From assembly GCF_009914055.1 (NCBI RefSeq), contig NZ_CP028271.1, forward strand, positions 1 to 64,000: 64,000 nt of DNA, written 5' to 3'. The position numbers and the translations under genes are program-made. This DNA comes from Mixta intestinalis. Lineage in GTDB: Bacteria; Pseudomonadota; Gammaproteobacteria; Enterobacterales; Enterobacteriaceae. This document shows, piece by piece, positions 45,008 through 52,996 of the stretch. The notes beneath the pieces were generated by a model that was not told where the DNA came from, searched no databases, and saw only the letters and a list, made by a program, of their open reading frames with translations. Position 1 is the stretch's first letter. Each line of letters begins with the position of its first letter.

Positions 45008-45035
45008 TTGTACACGCGTTTTTACCGCGTATGAT
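45008..45035 (+). promoter_or_regulatory. likely guaC promoter
   Basis: TTGTAC (45008-45013), a 16-bp spacer and TATGAT (45030-45035), about 65 bp before the guaC ATG. Confidence 0.6.
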
Positions 45036-45101
45036 AACGTCACTGGAGCTGGCCGCAGCACCCGATCGTCAGATCGTCGCCAAAAACCCAGGAATGATGT
45101 C

Positions 45102-46142
45102 ATGCGTATTGAAGAAGATTTAAAATTGGGCTTTAAAGATGTGCTTATCCGTCCGAAGCGCTCTACGTTAAAAAGCCGTTCGCAGGTAGAGCTTAACCGC
45201 CAATTCACGTTTAAGCATTCCGGCATCGCCTGGTCTGGCGTTCCGATTATTGCGGCTAATATGGATACCGTTGGCACATTCCGCATGGCGGAAGTGTTAG
45301 CCAGCTTTGATATCCTGACCGCAGTACATAAACACTACAGCGTTGATGAATGGCGTCTCTTTATCCAGCGTGTACCTGAGCAGGTTTTGCAGCACGTCAT
45401 GGTTTCCACCGGCACGTCCGATGCCGATTTCGATAAACTGAAAGCGGTACTGGCGCTCTCTCCAGCGCTGAATTTTATCTGTATTGATGTGGCAAACGGT
45501 TACTCCGAGCATTTTGTTGCCTTCCTGCAACGTGCGCGTGAGGCTTTCCCGAATAAAACTATCTGTGCCGGGAATGTCGTCACTGGCGAAATGGTTGAAG
45601 AGCTGATTCTGTCCGGTGCGGATATCGTTAAGGTAGGCATCGGTCCTGGTTCAGTTTGTACTACCCGGGTAAAAACCGGCGTTGGCTATCCGCAGCTTTC
45701 TGCGGTAATTGAGTGTGCAGATGCGGCTCATGGCCTGGGCGGGCAGATTGTCAGCGACGGCGGTTGTTCAGTGCCGGGAGATGTAGCGAAAGCCTTCGGT
45801 GGTGGCGCAGACTTCGTTATGCTGGGCGGTATGCTGGCGGCGCACGATGAGTGCGAAGGCCATATTGTCGAAGAGAATGGCGAGCAGTTTATGCTGTTTT
45901 ACGGCATGAGTTCTGAGTCTGCAATGAAGCGGCATGTCGGCGGCGTAGCTGAATACCGCGCAGCCGAAGGTAAAACGGTTAAGTTGCCGTTGCGCGGCCC
46001 CGTAGAGGCAACCGCTCGTGATATCCTGGGTGGCCTGCGTTCAGCCTGTACTTACGTTGGTGCAGAACGCCTGAAAGAGCTGACCAAACGCACGACCTTT
46101 ATTCGCGTAGCAGAGCAGGAAAACCGCGTCTTTAATCGCTAA
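45102..46142 (+). CDS. guaC: GMP reductase
   Basis: NADPH-dependent deamination of GMP to IMP in purine salvage. The start at 45102 (MRIEEDLKLGFKDVLIRPKR, AGGA upstream) gives 346 residues (E. coli 347); an upstream frame to 44994 would cross the promoter. The active-site cysteine C186 lies in GIGPGSVCTTR; AANMDTVGTFRMAE, GGCSVPGDVAKAFGGGADFVMLG and GMSSESAMKRH are conserved. It converges on hofC with a 4-nt overlap of the coding ends. Confidence 0.97.
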   Translation: MRIEEDLKLGFKDVLIRPKRSTLKSRSQVELNRQFTFKHSGIAWSGVPIIAANMDTVGTFRMAEVLASFDILTAVHKHYSVDEWRLFIQRVPEQVLQHVMVSTGTSDADFDKLKAVLALSPALNFICIDVANGYSEHFVAFLQRAREAFPNKTICAGNVVTGEMVEELILSGADIVKVGIGPGSVCTTRVKTGVGYPQLSAVIECADAAHGLGGQIVSDGGCSVPGDVAKAFGGGADFVMLGGMLAAHDECEGHIVEENGEQFMLFYGMSSESAMKRHVGGVAEYRAAEGKTVKLPLRGPVEATARDILGGLRSACTYVGAERLKELTKRTTFIRVAEQENRVFNR

Positions 46143-47338
46143 TTCAGCACCTCGCCCAGATTAAAGATCGGCAGGTACATAGCGATAACGAGCGTGCCAA
46201 CAATGGAGCCGGTAATTACCATCATTACCGGTTCCAGCGTTGCGGCCAGCGAATCAGCCAGTTCATGCGTCTGATTTTCATGCCACTGCGCCAGACGCGC
46301 CAGCAGGTTATCCAGTGCGCCAGCCTCTTCACCGACTTTTATCAATTGCCGACAGAGCGGTGTAAACAGCATGCTGTCTGCTATTGCCAGATGCAGCGGT
46401 ATGCCCTCCGCTATGCGTTGTTGCAGCTGGCGTATCGCCTCTTGCCAGAGTAATGACGTTAACGTTTGTTCCACGGCCTGTAGCCCATGCAGCAGCGGTA
46501 AGCCTGCCTGCTGCGTCAGGGTTAATGTGGTAAATATCTGACTGAGCAAACTACCGCGCCAAAGCTGGCTAAGTAGCGGCAGGCGCAGCAGGCAACGTTG
46601 CTCATTGCGCTGCCACCCCGGTCTGCGTTTGCGCTGATAACGCCAGAAGAAAACAATGCTAACCGTTACACCCAGCAGAGGAAAAAAGAGCTGCTGTAGT
46701 CCCGCTGAGATTGCCAGTACCGCTGCGGTAAAGCCGGGCAGCGGCGCATTAAAAGATTGGTAAATGGCGACAAACTCCGGTAAAACCAGCAGCAACATGC
46801 CAAACGCTACCGCCAGCGCAACCAGCAGTATAAACAGCGGGTAGCGCAATGCGGTAATGACCTTTTTCTGTAGCCGTAGCTGTCGCTCCTGCTGGTTTGC
46901 CAGTTGCAGGCAGCAGCTATCCAGCTGACCGGTAAGTTCACCAACCTGCATCAGCGCGGCGTAAAGCGGCGGAAACACCATTGGCCACTGTGCCAGCGCG
47001 CGGGAAAAGGGCGTACCCTGTGCAACCTCCTCCTGTAATGCCAACAGCAGTGCGCGCCATCCGGCATGTTTCTCTCCCTCGCTTAACAGACAGAGCCCGT
47101 CAGAAAGCGTCAGACCCGCCTTAAGCAGGGTAGCCAGCTGATGCATCAGCGCAATTTTCTGCCGTGGCGTCCAGTCGCGGGCGCGGTAATATTTGCCACG
47201 CTTGCAGGCCAGTGGCAGATATTGCCGCTCTGCCATCATAGCCATGACTGATTGATCGTCTGTTAACAGCCAGCTGCCCGTAATCAGGTCGCCGCGCTCG
47301 TTCATTGCCTGCCAGTGCCAGAGACGACAGCTATTCAT
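46139..47338 (-). CDS. hofC: type IV pilus-like assembly platform protein HofC
   Basis: PilC/GspF-family inner-membrane platform protein for type IV pilus or DNA-uptake pseudopilus assembly. 399 residues (E. coli 400). Two repeats of the T2SS F domain are visible (MHQLATLLKAGLTLSDGL near residue 65 and FTTLTLTQQAGLPLLHGL near residue 265), with three hydrophobic segments, the last near the C-terminus (VMMVITGSIVGTLVIAMYLP). It overlaps hofB by 8 nt upstream and guaC by 4 nt downstream. Confidence 0.94.
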   Translation of the reverse strand: MNSCRLWHWQAMNERGDLITGSWLLTDDQSVMAMMAERQYLPLACKRGKYYRARDWTPRQKIALMHQLATLLKAGLTLSDGLCLLSEGEKHAGWRALLLALQEEVAQGTPFSRALAQWPMVFPPLYAALMQVGELTGQLDSCCLQLANQQERQLRLQKKVITALRYPLFILLVALAVAFGMLLLVLPEFVAIYQSFNAPLPGFTAAVLAISAGLQQLFFPLLGVTVSIVFFWRYQRKRRPGWQRNEQRCLLRLPLLSQLWRGSLLSQIFTTLTLTQQAGLPLLHGLQAVEQTLTSLLWQEAIRQLQQRIAEGIPLHLAIADSMLFTPLCRQLIKVGEEAGALDNLLARLAQWHENQTHELADSLAATLEPVMMVITGSIVGTLVIAMYLPIFNLGEVLN

Positions 47339-48716
47339 GATCGATGCCTATAACCCGATAAACCTCCGCCAGCGAAGTTTCACCCTGGTGAACAGCATGA
47401 AATCCTGACGCCAGCAGGCTGGTAAGATTTTGCCGTTGAGCCAGTGCGATCAGGGCTTCGCTGCCCGCGTCTGCGGCAATTGCCGCCTGTAGATCCGCAT
47501 TTATCGGTAAAAGTTCAAACAGTGCCAACCGCCCGTAGTAGCCAGAGAAACAGTGATCGCAGCCGGTAGCCTGCCAGTTTTGCAGGCTACCCGGCCAAAG
47601 CCGCGCCGGTAATCCATCAATCTTTTCTGCGGGCGAGCGGCAGCGGGGACAAAGCCGACGCACCAGGCGCTGTGCGATTACCAGACGCAGCGCCGAGGCC
47701 AGCAGATAGCCCGGAATCCCCATTTGTCTGAGTCGGGTTAGCGTTTCGGTTGTCGAGTTGGTATGCAGCGTAGAAAGCACCAGGTGACCGGTTTGTGCCG
47801 CCTTGACCGCAATTTCCGCGCTTTCGGTATCGCGGATTTCACCCAGCATAATCACGTCAGGATCCTGACGCAGCAGGGCGCGCAGTACGCGCTGAAAATC
47901 CAGGCCGGCGCGGGGATTAATCTGCGTCTGGTTAATGCCCTCCAGCGGAATTTCGACAGGATCTTCCACGCTACAGAGATTTTTTCCGGGCTGATTAAGG
48001 TGGCTCAGGCCGCTGTAGAGCGTAAAGGTTTTACCGCTGCCGGTAGGGCCAGTTACCAGAATCAGACCCTGTGGCTGTGCCAGTGCCCGATGAAAATGCG
48101 CCAGCGCCGCTGATGACATTCCCAGCTGCTCCAGCCGTAAGTCCTGTGATTCGCTTTGCAGCAGACGAATAACGGCTTTTTCACCACGCCGAACCGGTAG
48201 GGTAGAGAGGCGAAACGCCGCCTGTTCGCCCTGTAGTTGCAGGCTAAACTGACCGTCCTGCGGCAAACGTCGCTCCGCAATATCAAGATTAGCGAGGATC
48301 TTTAACCGAGCGATTAGCGGCGCCTGCTGCGCCGCACTAAAGGTTTGCAGAGGCTGCAACACGCCATCAATACGCAGGCGCACCTGCATACCTCTGGCAC
48401 ACGGCTCGATGTGGATATCGGAAGCGCGGCGCTGAAAAGCGTGCAGTAGCACCCGATCGATCAGCGCTGCCACTGAGGCTGCAGGCATACCCGCGCTTTC
48501 TTCTGCCCGCGGCGTAACGGCTCGCTGCTGTTCCAGTCTTGCCTGCGGCCATTCTTCCACCTCAATCTGACGCTGATCGGCAAAGCGCAGCGCCTCCAGC
48601 AATAGCGGCGACGGTGCGCCGGTAACCGCAATCGTAATGTTCTCTTCGTCTTCCCGCAGCAGCAGAGCCTGATGCTGACGGCAGATTTCATCCAGCCGTG
48701 AGTCGATGCTGCCCAT
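47331..48716 (-). CDS. hofB: type IV pilus assembly ATPase HofB
   Basis: PilB/GspE-family ATPase expected to power pilin assembly. 461 residues as in E. coli. Walker A GPTGSGKT at residues 223-230, the Asp box with Walker B DPDVIMLGEIRD near 285-296, a His box region TGHLVLSTLHTNS, and two CxxC pairs (CPRC near 361, CDHC near 385) forming the zinc site. It starts at the last base of ppdD and ends overlapping hofC. Confidence 0.95.
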   Translation of the reverse strand: MGSIDSRLDEICRQHQALLLREDEENITIAVTGAPSPLLLEALRFADQRQIEVEEWPQARLEQQRAVTPRAEESAGMPAASVAALIDRVLLHAFQRRASDIHIEPCARGMQVRLRIDGVLQPLQTFSAAQQAPLIARLKILANLDIAERRLPQDGQFSLQLQGEQAAFRLSTLPVRRGEKAVIRLLQSESQDLRLEQLGMSSAALAHFHRALAQPQGLILVTGPTGSGKTFTLYSGLSHLNQPGKNLCSVEDPVEIPLEGINQTQINPRAGLDFQRVLRALLRQDPDVIMLGEIRDTESAEIAVKAAQTGHLVLSTLHTNSTTETLTRLRQMGIPGYLLASALRLVIAQRLVRRLCPRCRSPAEKIDGLPARLWPGSLQNWQATGCDHCFSGYYGRLALFELLPINADLQAAIAADAGSEALIALAQRQNLTSLLASGFHAVHQGETSLAEVYRVIGIDHE

Positions 48717-49171
48717 TAATCTTCCTCTGTCGTATCCTGATCGTCAAAGCGGAAGACGTTACGGCAGTTATCCTGCAGGCTACTGTTTTCACTGTTACAG
48801 CTACGCAACCAGTTCATCTGGCCCTCGTTGCTCTGCCATTGCGGGCTGAGCGTGACGGTTAAACCGTTCAGGCTTTCCTGGCCGGTTAGCGTAATAACGC
48901 CCGATGCGATGCCAACAGAGGAGACATAGCGCGATCCCTTCCCGGCAGGAACGCCGTTGCTGCCCGCGCTACAGCTGGAGGTAGCGCCATGTTCTACGGC
49001 ACACAGCTCGACCGCCGTTTTGTAGGGCAGCATCGTTTGCAGCATATCGGTCAGTGCGGCTTTCTGTAGATAGTTCTGGTAGGCGGGAATACCAATGGCG
49101 CTGAGGATGGCAACGATACCGATAACGATCATTAATTCAATTAACGTAAAACCTTGCTGTTTCATTTTCAC
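48716..49171 (-). CDS. ppdD: prepilin peptidase-dependent pilin PpdD
   Basis: Major type IV pilin. 151 residues (E. coli 146). It begins MKMKQQG followed by FTLIELMIVIGIVAILSAIG, the class-III signal with the prepilin peptidase site after the glycine and the glutamate at mature position 5. YQNYLQKAALTDMLQ, VELCAVEHG and TGQESLNGL match E. coli PpdD, and paired cysteines lie in the C-terminal half. The prepilin peptidase is not encoded in this window. First gene of ppdD-hofB-hofC. Confidence 0.96.
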   Translation of the reverse strand: MKMKQQGFTLIELMIVIGIVAILSAIGIPAYQNYLQKAALTDMLQTMLPYKTAVELCAVEHGATSSCSAGSNGVPAGKGSRYVSSVGIASGVITLTGQESLNGLTVTLSPQWQSNEGQMNWLRSCNSENSSLQDNCRNVFRFDDQDTTEED

Positions 49172-49377
49172 TTCTCCTTGTGGGTGACCGGGCAGACGTT
49201 AGCTCGCTTTGTCGACGTGCGCGACAAGGGAATCAGTAAGTTGGAAGGCCGTGTGTAAGCGCTTTTATTGCGTTGCGAATAACCAAATTTATCTGGAAGC
49301 TGGCTCGCAATTTATGGCATCAGAAGAGAAATGTGGCGCACAGGACGCCACGCAATCAGCAAACGTTGTGGAAGAAA

Positions 49378-50283
49378 TCAGGAAAGGGATGCCGGGTGAA
49401 AACGCATCGAAAGATCGAGTGCATGAACATGCTTGGTTAACGCACCCACAGAAATATAGTCCACGCCGGTTTCTGCGAAGCTGCGCAGCGTATGTTCGGT
49501 AACGTTACCGGACACCTCCAGCAGCGCTTGTCCCTGGGTAATGGCTACCGCTTCGCGCATCTGATCGAGGGTAAAGTTATCCAGCATCACGATATCCGCA
49601 CCGGCGGCCAGCGACTGTTGCAGTTCATCGAGGGTTTCAACTTCCACCTCAACCGGTACGTCCGGGTGCAGCCAGAGCGCTTTCTCTACTGCCTGACGAA
49701 TTGAGCCTGCGGCAATAATATGGTTTTCCTTAATAAGGAACGCATCTGACAGGCCAAGGCGATGGTTTTCGCCACCGCCGCAAAGCACCGCATATTTTAG
49801 CGCGGTACGCAGCCCCGGCAGGGTTTTACGCGTATCGAGCAGGCGGGTTTGTGTCCCTTCCAGCAGGCTGACGTAACGGCTGACTTCGCTGGCGACGCCG
49901 GAGAGTGTCTGCACAAAGTTCAGCGCGGTACGTTCAGCGGTTAACAACAGGCGTGCCGGGCCGGAAACGGTAAACAGCTTCTGATCCGGCTGAATAGCGT
50001 CACCATCCGCCACGTACCATTCCAGCCGTGCCTGATTGCCCAGTTGAATAAAAACTTCTTCTACCCAGCGTTTACCACAGAAAACACCCGCTTCACGCGT
50101 AATGACGGTAGCCTGCGCCTGTTTATCGGCGGGTAGCAGGCTGGCGGTGATGTCGTTATCAGCATTGGCTTCTCCACCCAGATCTTCTTTTAATGCCTGC
50201 GCTACTGCGCCAGGTATATCATCAGCGATACGGGAAAGCAGGGCTGTACGTCGATGTTCAGGGTTATAACGTCGCTGTGTCAT
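49378..50283 (-). CDS. nadC: quinolinate phosphoribosyltransferase
   Basis: Converts quinolinate and PRPP to nicotinate mononucleotide in de novo NAD synthesis. The start at 50283 (MTQRRYNPEHRRTALLSRI) gives 301 residues (E. coli 297); an upstream ATG at 50340 would add 19 unmatched residues. Conserved blocks: REAGVFCGKRWVEEVF, RTALNFVQTLSGVAS, LLDTRKTLPGLRTALKYAV, GGGENHRLGL, EVEVETLDEL and SVGALTKHV. A NadR-box-like palindrome lies 76 bp upstream. Confidence 0.97.
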   Translation of the reverse strand: MTQRRYNPEHRRTALLSRIADDIPGAVAQALKEDLGGEANADNDITASLLPADKQAQATVITREAGVFCGKRWVEEVFIQLGNQARLEWYVADGDAIQPDQKLFTVSGPARLLLTAERTALNFVQTLSGVASEVSRYVSLLEGTQTRLLDTRKTLPGLRTALKYAVLCGGGENHRLGLSDAFLIKENHIIAAGSIRQAVEKALWLHPDVPVEVEVETLDELQQSLAAGADIVMLDNFTLDQMREAVAITQGQALLEVSGNVTEHTLRSFAETGVDYISVGALTKHVHALDLSMRFHPASLS

Positions 50284-50358
50284 AAGATTTCCGTTCAGTT
50301 TTAAACGATGCGCATACTGTAGCCTGAACATCGTCTGCATACCAGATAAGGGATAAAA

Positions 50359-50376
50359 AGTTTAGTCGGCTAAACA
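50359..50376 (-). promoter_or_regulatory. NadR-box-like operator upstream of nadC
   Basis: Minus strand TGTTTAGCCGACTAAACT fits the NadR consensus TGTTTA-N6-TAAACA in 11 of 12 positions. It lies 76 bp before the nadC start and about 240 bp before divergent ampD. NadR represses nadA, nadB and pncB in E. coli in response to NAD; its use at nadC here is inferred from position and sequence only. Confidence 0.6.
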
Positions 50377-50615
50377 AAGGCGATGTTATGTCACAGGCTG
50401 GCGCGTTGCGCGTTAAACGGGTGGTGATAGATCCGCGCGATATTAATGGCGACAGTGGCGTATAGCCACATAAGGGAGGCGACTTCTGTCTGGCTGATGC
50501 GCATTAAAGATTCGTGAAGTGCTGCAAACCTGCTTTTAAACGTGGCATAAGGAATGCAAAGCAGGCGCTGAATTCATGGTAGGCTGTATGAAAAAAGCAA
50601 CGGGAGGATCATGCC

Positions 50616-51191
50616 ATGGAGATAAAAGAGGGCTGGCTGACGGGCGTACGCCATGTGCCTTCGCCGCATTTTAACCTGCGCCCGGAAGAAGAAACGCCAA
50701 GCCTGCTGGTGGTGCATAACATCAGCCTGCCGCCCGGTGAGTTTGGTGGCCCGTGGATCGATGCGCTGTTTACCGGCACGCTCGATCCTACGGCACATCC
50801 TTACTTTGCCGATATCGCCCAGCTGCGCGTTGCTGCGCATTGCCTGATTCGGCGTGACGGCGAAATCGTTCAGTATGTTCCCTTTGATAAGCGCGCCTGG
50901 CATGCGGGGCTTTCCTGCTGGCAGGGCAGGGAGAACTGCAACGATTTCTCTATCGGCATCGAACTGGAAGGTACCGATACGCTGCCTTATACCGATGCGC
51001 AGTATCAGGCTTTACAGGCGATAACGCGCCTGCTGTTGCAATATTATCCTATTACGCCCGCACGGATTACCGGGCACAGTGATATTGCCCCGCAACGCAA
51101 AACCGATCCCGGCCCTGCGTTTGACTGGGCACGTTTTCTGAGCGGTCTGCCGGAGGCCGCCAGCTTACCTTTACCGGAGCGGAATGCATGA
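50616..51191 (+). CDS. ampD: 1,6-anhydro-N-acetylmuramyl-L-alanine amidase AmpD
   Basis: Cytosolic zinc amidase that removes the peptide from anhydro-muropeptides in wall recycling; its loss induces AmpC through AmpR. 191 residues (E. coli 183, longer C-terminus here). Zinc ligands H34 (VVHNIS), H154 (TGHSDIAP) and D164 (KTDPGPAFDW) are all present, with PPGEFGGPWIDALFTG and RRDGEIVQYVPFDKRAWHAG. The start ATG at 50616 has GGGAGG upstream. The 3' end overlaps ampE by 4 nt. Confidence 0.97.
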   Translation: MEIKEGWLTGVRHVPSPHFNLRPEEETPSLLVVHNISLPPGEFGGPWIDALFTGTLDPTAHPYFADIAQLRVAAHCLIRRDGEIVQYVPFDKRAWHAGLSCWQGRENCNDFSIGIELEGTDTLPYTDAQYQALQAITRLLLQYYPITPARITGHSDIAPQRKTDPGPAFDWARFLSGLPEAASLPLPERNA

Positions 51192-52042
51192 CGCTTTTTT
51201 CCTTATTATTAGTTTTAGGTTGGGAACGCCTGTTTAAAATGGGTGAACACTGGCAGCTCGATCATCGTCTTGAGCCTTTTTTTCGCCAGCGTCACCGTTT
51301 TTCCCTGGGACGCACGCTGGCGATGACGCTGGTGGCGATGCTGTTGGTACTGATCGTTATCCTCTCTCTGCGCGGATTGTTTTTTGGCGCAATACAGCTG
51401 CTGTTCTGGATTTTAATCGGCCTGCTCTGTATCGGGGCCGGTTCAATGCGCCTGCACTATCACGCTTATCTTAAGGCGGCCAGCCACGGCGATGCGAACG
51501 CCTGCGGCACGATGGCGGAGGAGCTGACGCTGATTCACGGTATGCCGGTTGAGTGCAACCAGCGTGAGATGTTGCGCGAGCTGCAAAATGCGCTGCTGTG
51601 GATTAACTATCGTTTCTATCTGGCACCGCTGTTCTGGTTTGTTATCGGTGGCGCTTACGGACCAGTATTGCTGACCGGCTATGCGTTTTTGCGCGCCTGG
51701 CAAAGCTGGCTGGCGAAGCACTGCACGCCGCTGGAGCGCGCCCATTCTGGCGTCGATCGGGTGCTGCACTGGGTTGACTGGTTACCGGTACGGTTGGTAG
51801 GCGTCGCCTATGCGCTGCTGGGGCACGGCGAACGGGCGCTGCCTGCCTGGTTCGCCACGCTGGGCGACATACGCCGCCCGCAGTATCAGATACTGACCCA
51901 GCTGGCGCAGTATTCGCTGGCGCGCGATGAGCGCTGCGACAGCGTGGAAACGCCGCGTATTGCCGTATCGCTGGCGAAAAAGGTTTCGCTGGTGATTGTG
52001 GTGGTGGTGGCGTTACTCACCATTTACGGCACGCTGGTGTAA
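51188..52042 (+). CDS. ampE: inner-membrane protein AmpE
   Basis: Integral membrane protein linked to AmpD and beta-lactamase regulation; its biochemical role is not firmly known. 284 residues as in E. coli, with four main hydrophobic segments (about residues 1-12, 45-80, 140-165 and 265-284). MTLFSLLLVLGWERLFKMGEHW and EELTLIHGMP match the family. It is coupled to ampD by an ATGA overlap. Its last 30 nt overlap, tail to tail, the end of the GH43 gene on the other strand. Confidence 0.95.
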   Translation: MTLFSLLLVLGWERLFKMGEHWQLDHRLEPFFRQRHRFSLGRTLAMTLVAMLLVLIVILSLRGLFFGAIQLLFWILIGLLCIGAGSMRLHYHAYLKAASHGDANACGTMAEELTLIHGMPVECNQREMLRELQNALLWINYRFYLAPLFWFVIGGAYGPVLLTGYAFLRAWQSWLAKHCTPLERAHSGVDRVLHWVDWLPVRLVGVAYALLGHGERALPAWFATLGDIRRPQYQILTQLAQYSLARDERCDSVETPRIAVSLAKKVSLVIVVVVALLTIYGTLV

Positions 52043-52996
52043 TTCCGCAGAGGTATCGGCTGGCGGTATGCCAAAGTCAGGCATGCCGCTGGCATCCCAG
52101 CGCAGGGTTTTAATCCGTGTATGGCGGTTCGGGTCCCAGAGCGGATCGCCTTCAATTTCCGTATAGTTGCGCGCGTGATAGACCAGCAGATCGTTGCCCG
52201 CCTCATCCACGGTAAAGCTGTTGTGCCCCGGCCCGTACTGACGGTTTTCCCAGCTGGTGGTAAATACCGGACGTGCCGATTTGTTCCAGTGCGCAGGCTG
52301 TAGCGGATCGTCATTGATATCGATCCATAGCAGACCGAGACAGTAATTTTCATCAGTGGCGCTCGCCGAGTAGCTGACAAACAGCCGCTGTCCGTGGCGG
52401 ATAACCGCCGGTCCTTCATTAACGCTAAATCCGGCGCACTCCCACTCATATTCAGGGCGGCTCAGCATGACCGGCCTGCCTTTCAGCGTCCAGGGATTCT
52501 CCAGCTCCGCCAGATAAAGATTGGAGTTGCCAGGAATCGCCGGATCTTTTTGCGCCCACAGATACCATTGTCTGCCCTGATGGTGGAAAGTGGTGGCGTC
52601 CAGCGAAAAGCTGTTAAGCGGCGTCTGGATACGGCCACGATCTTCCCAGCGTCCGCTAAGGGGATCGGCATCGTCGCAGGTCAGGGCATACATTCGATGC
52701 TGAAACAGCCCTTCTTTAATTTCGCGGCTCGGCGCGGCGGCAAAATAGATAACCCACTGCCCGTTAATATGGTGGATTTCCGGTGCCCAGATTAATGCAC
52801 TCTGCGGGCCGACGTCGGGCTTGCGCCAGATTACCGTTGCCTCTGCCTGGACGAGGTCCAGAATGGTGCTGGCGCAGCGCAGTTCAAGCCGATCGTATTC
52901 AGGAACGGAGGCAATAAAGTAGTAGCGATCCTGATGGCGCAAAATGAAGGGATCTGCCCGCTGTTCAATGAATGGATTAGGCCACTGAGTTATCAT
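52013..52996 (-). CDS. glycoside hydrolase family 43 protein (arabinosidase/xylosidase-like)
   Basis: 327-residue five-bladed propeller enzyme of family GH43, probably an alpha-L-arabinofuranosidase or beta-xylosidase acting in the cytosol, since there is no signal peptide. The three expected acidic residues are visible: D15 (RADPFIL, base), D133 (SLDATTF, modulator) and E194 (NEGPAV, acid). WAPEIHHINGQWVIYFAA and YGPGHNSFTVDEAG are typical. It overlaps the upstream transporter gene by 4 nt, so the two form an operon. It is shorter than E. coli XynB/YagH (536 residues), so the exact substrate is unsure. Confidence 0.88.
   Translation of the reverse strand: MITQWPNPFIEQRADPFILRHQDRYYFIASVPEYDRLELRCASTILDLVQAEATVIWRKPDVGPQSALIWAPEIHHINGQWVIYFAAAPSREIKEGLFQHRMYALTCDDADPLSGRWEDRGRIQTPLNSFSLDATTFHHQGRQWYLWAQKDPAIPGNSNLYLAELENPWTLKGRPVMLSRPEYEWECAGFSVNEGPAVIRHGQRLFVSYSASATDENYCLGLLWIDINDDPLQPAHWNKSARPVFTTSWENRQYGPGHNSFTVDEAGNDLLVYHARNYTEIEGDPLWDPNRHTRIKTLRWDASGMPDFGIPPADTSAELHQRAVNGE

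Noticed and set aside
49209..49502. 97-codon frame between ppdD and nadC
   Set aside because: It runs into the 3' end of nadC in antisense, has no clear ribosome site and shows no family similarity.
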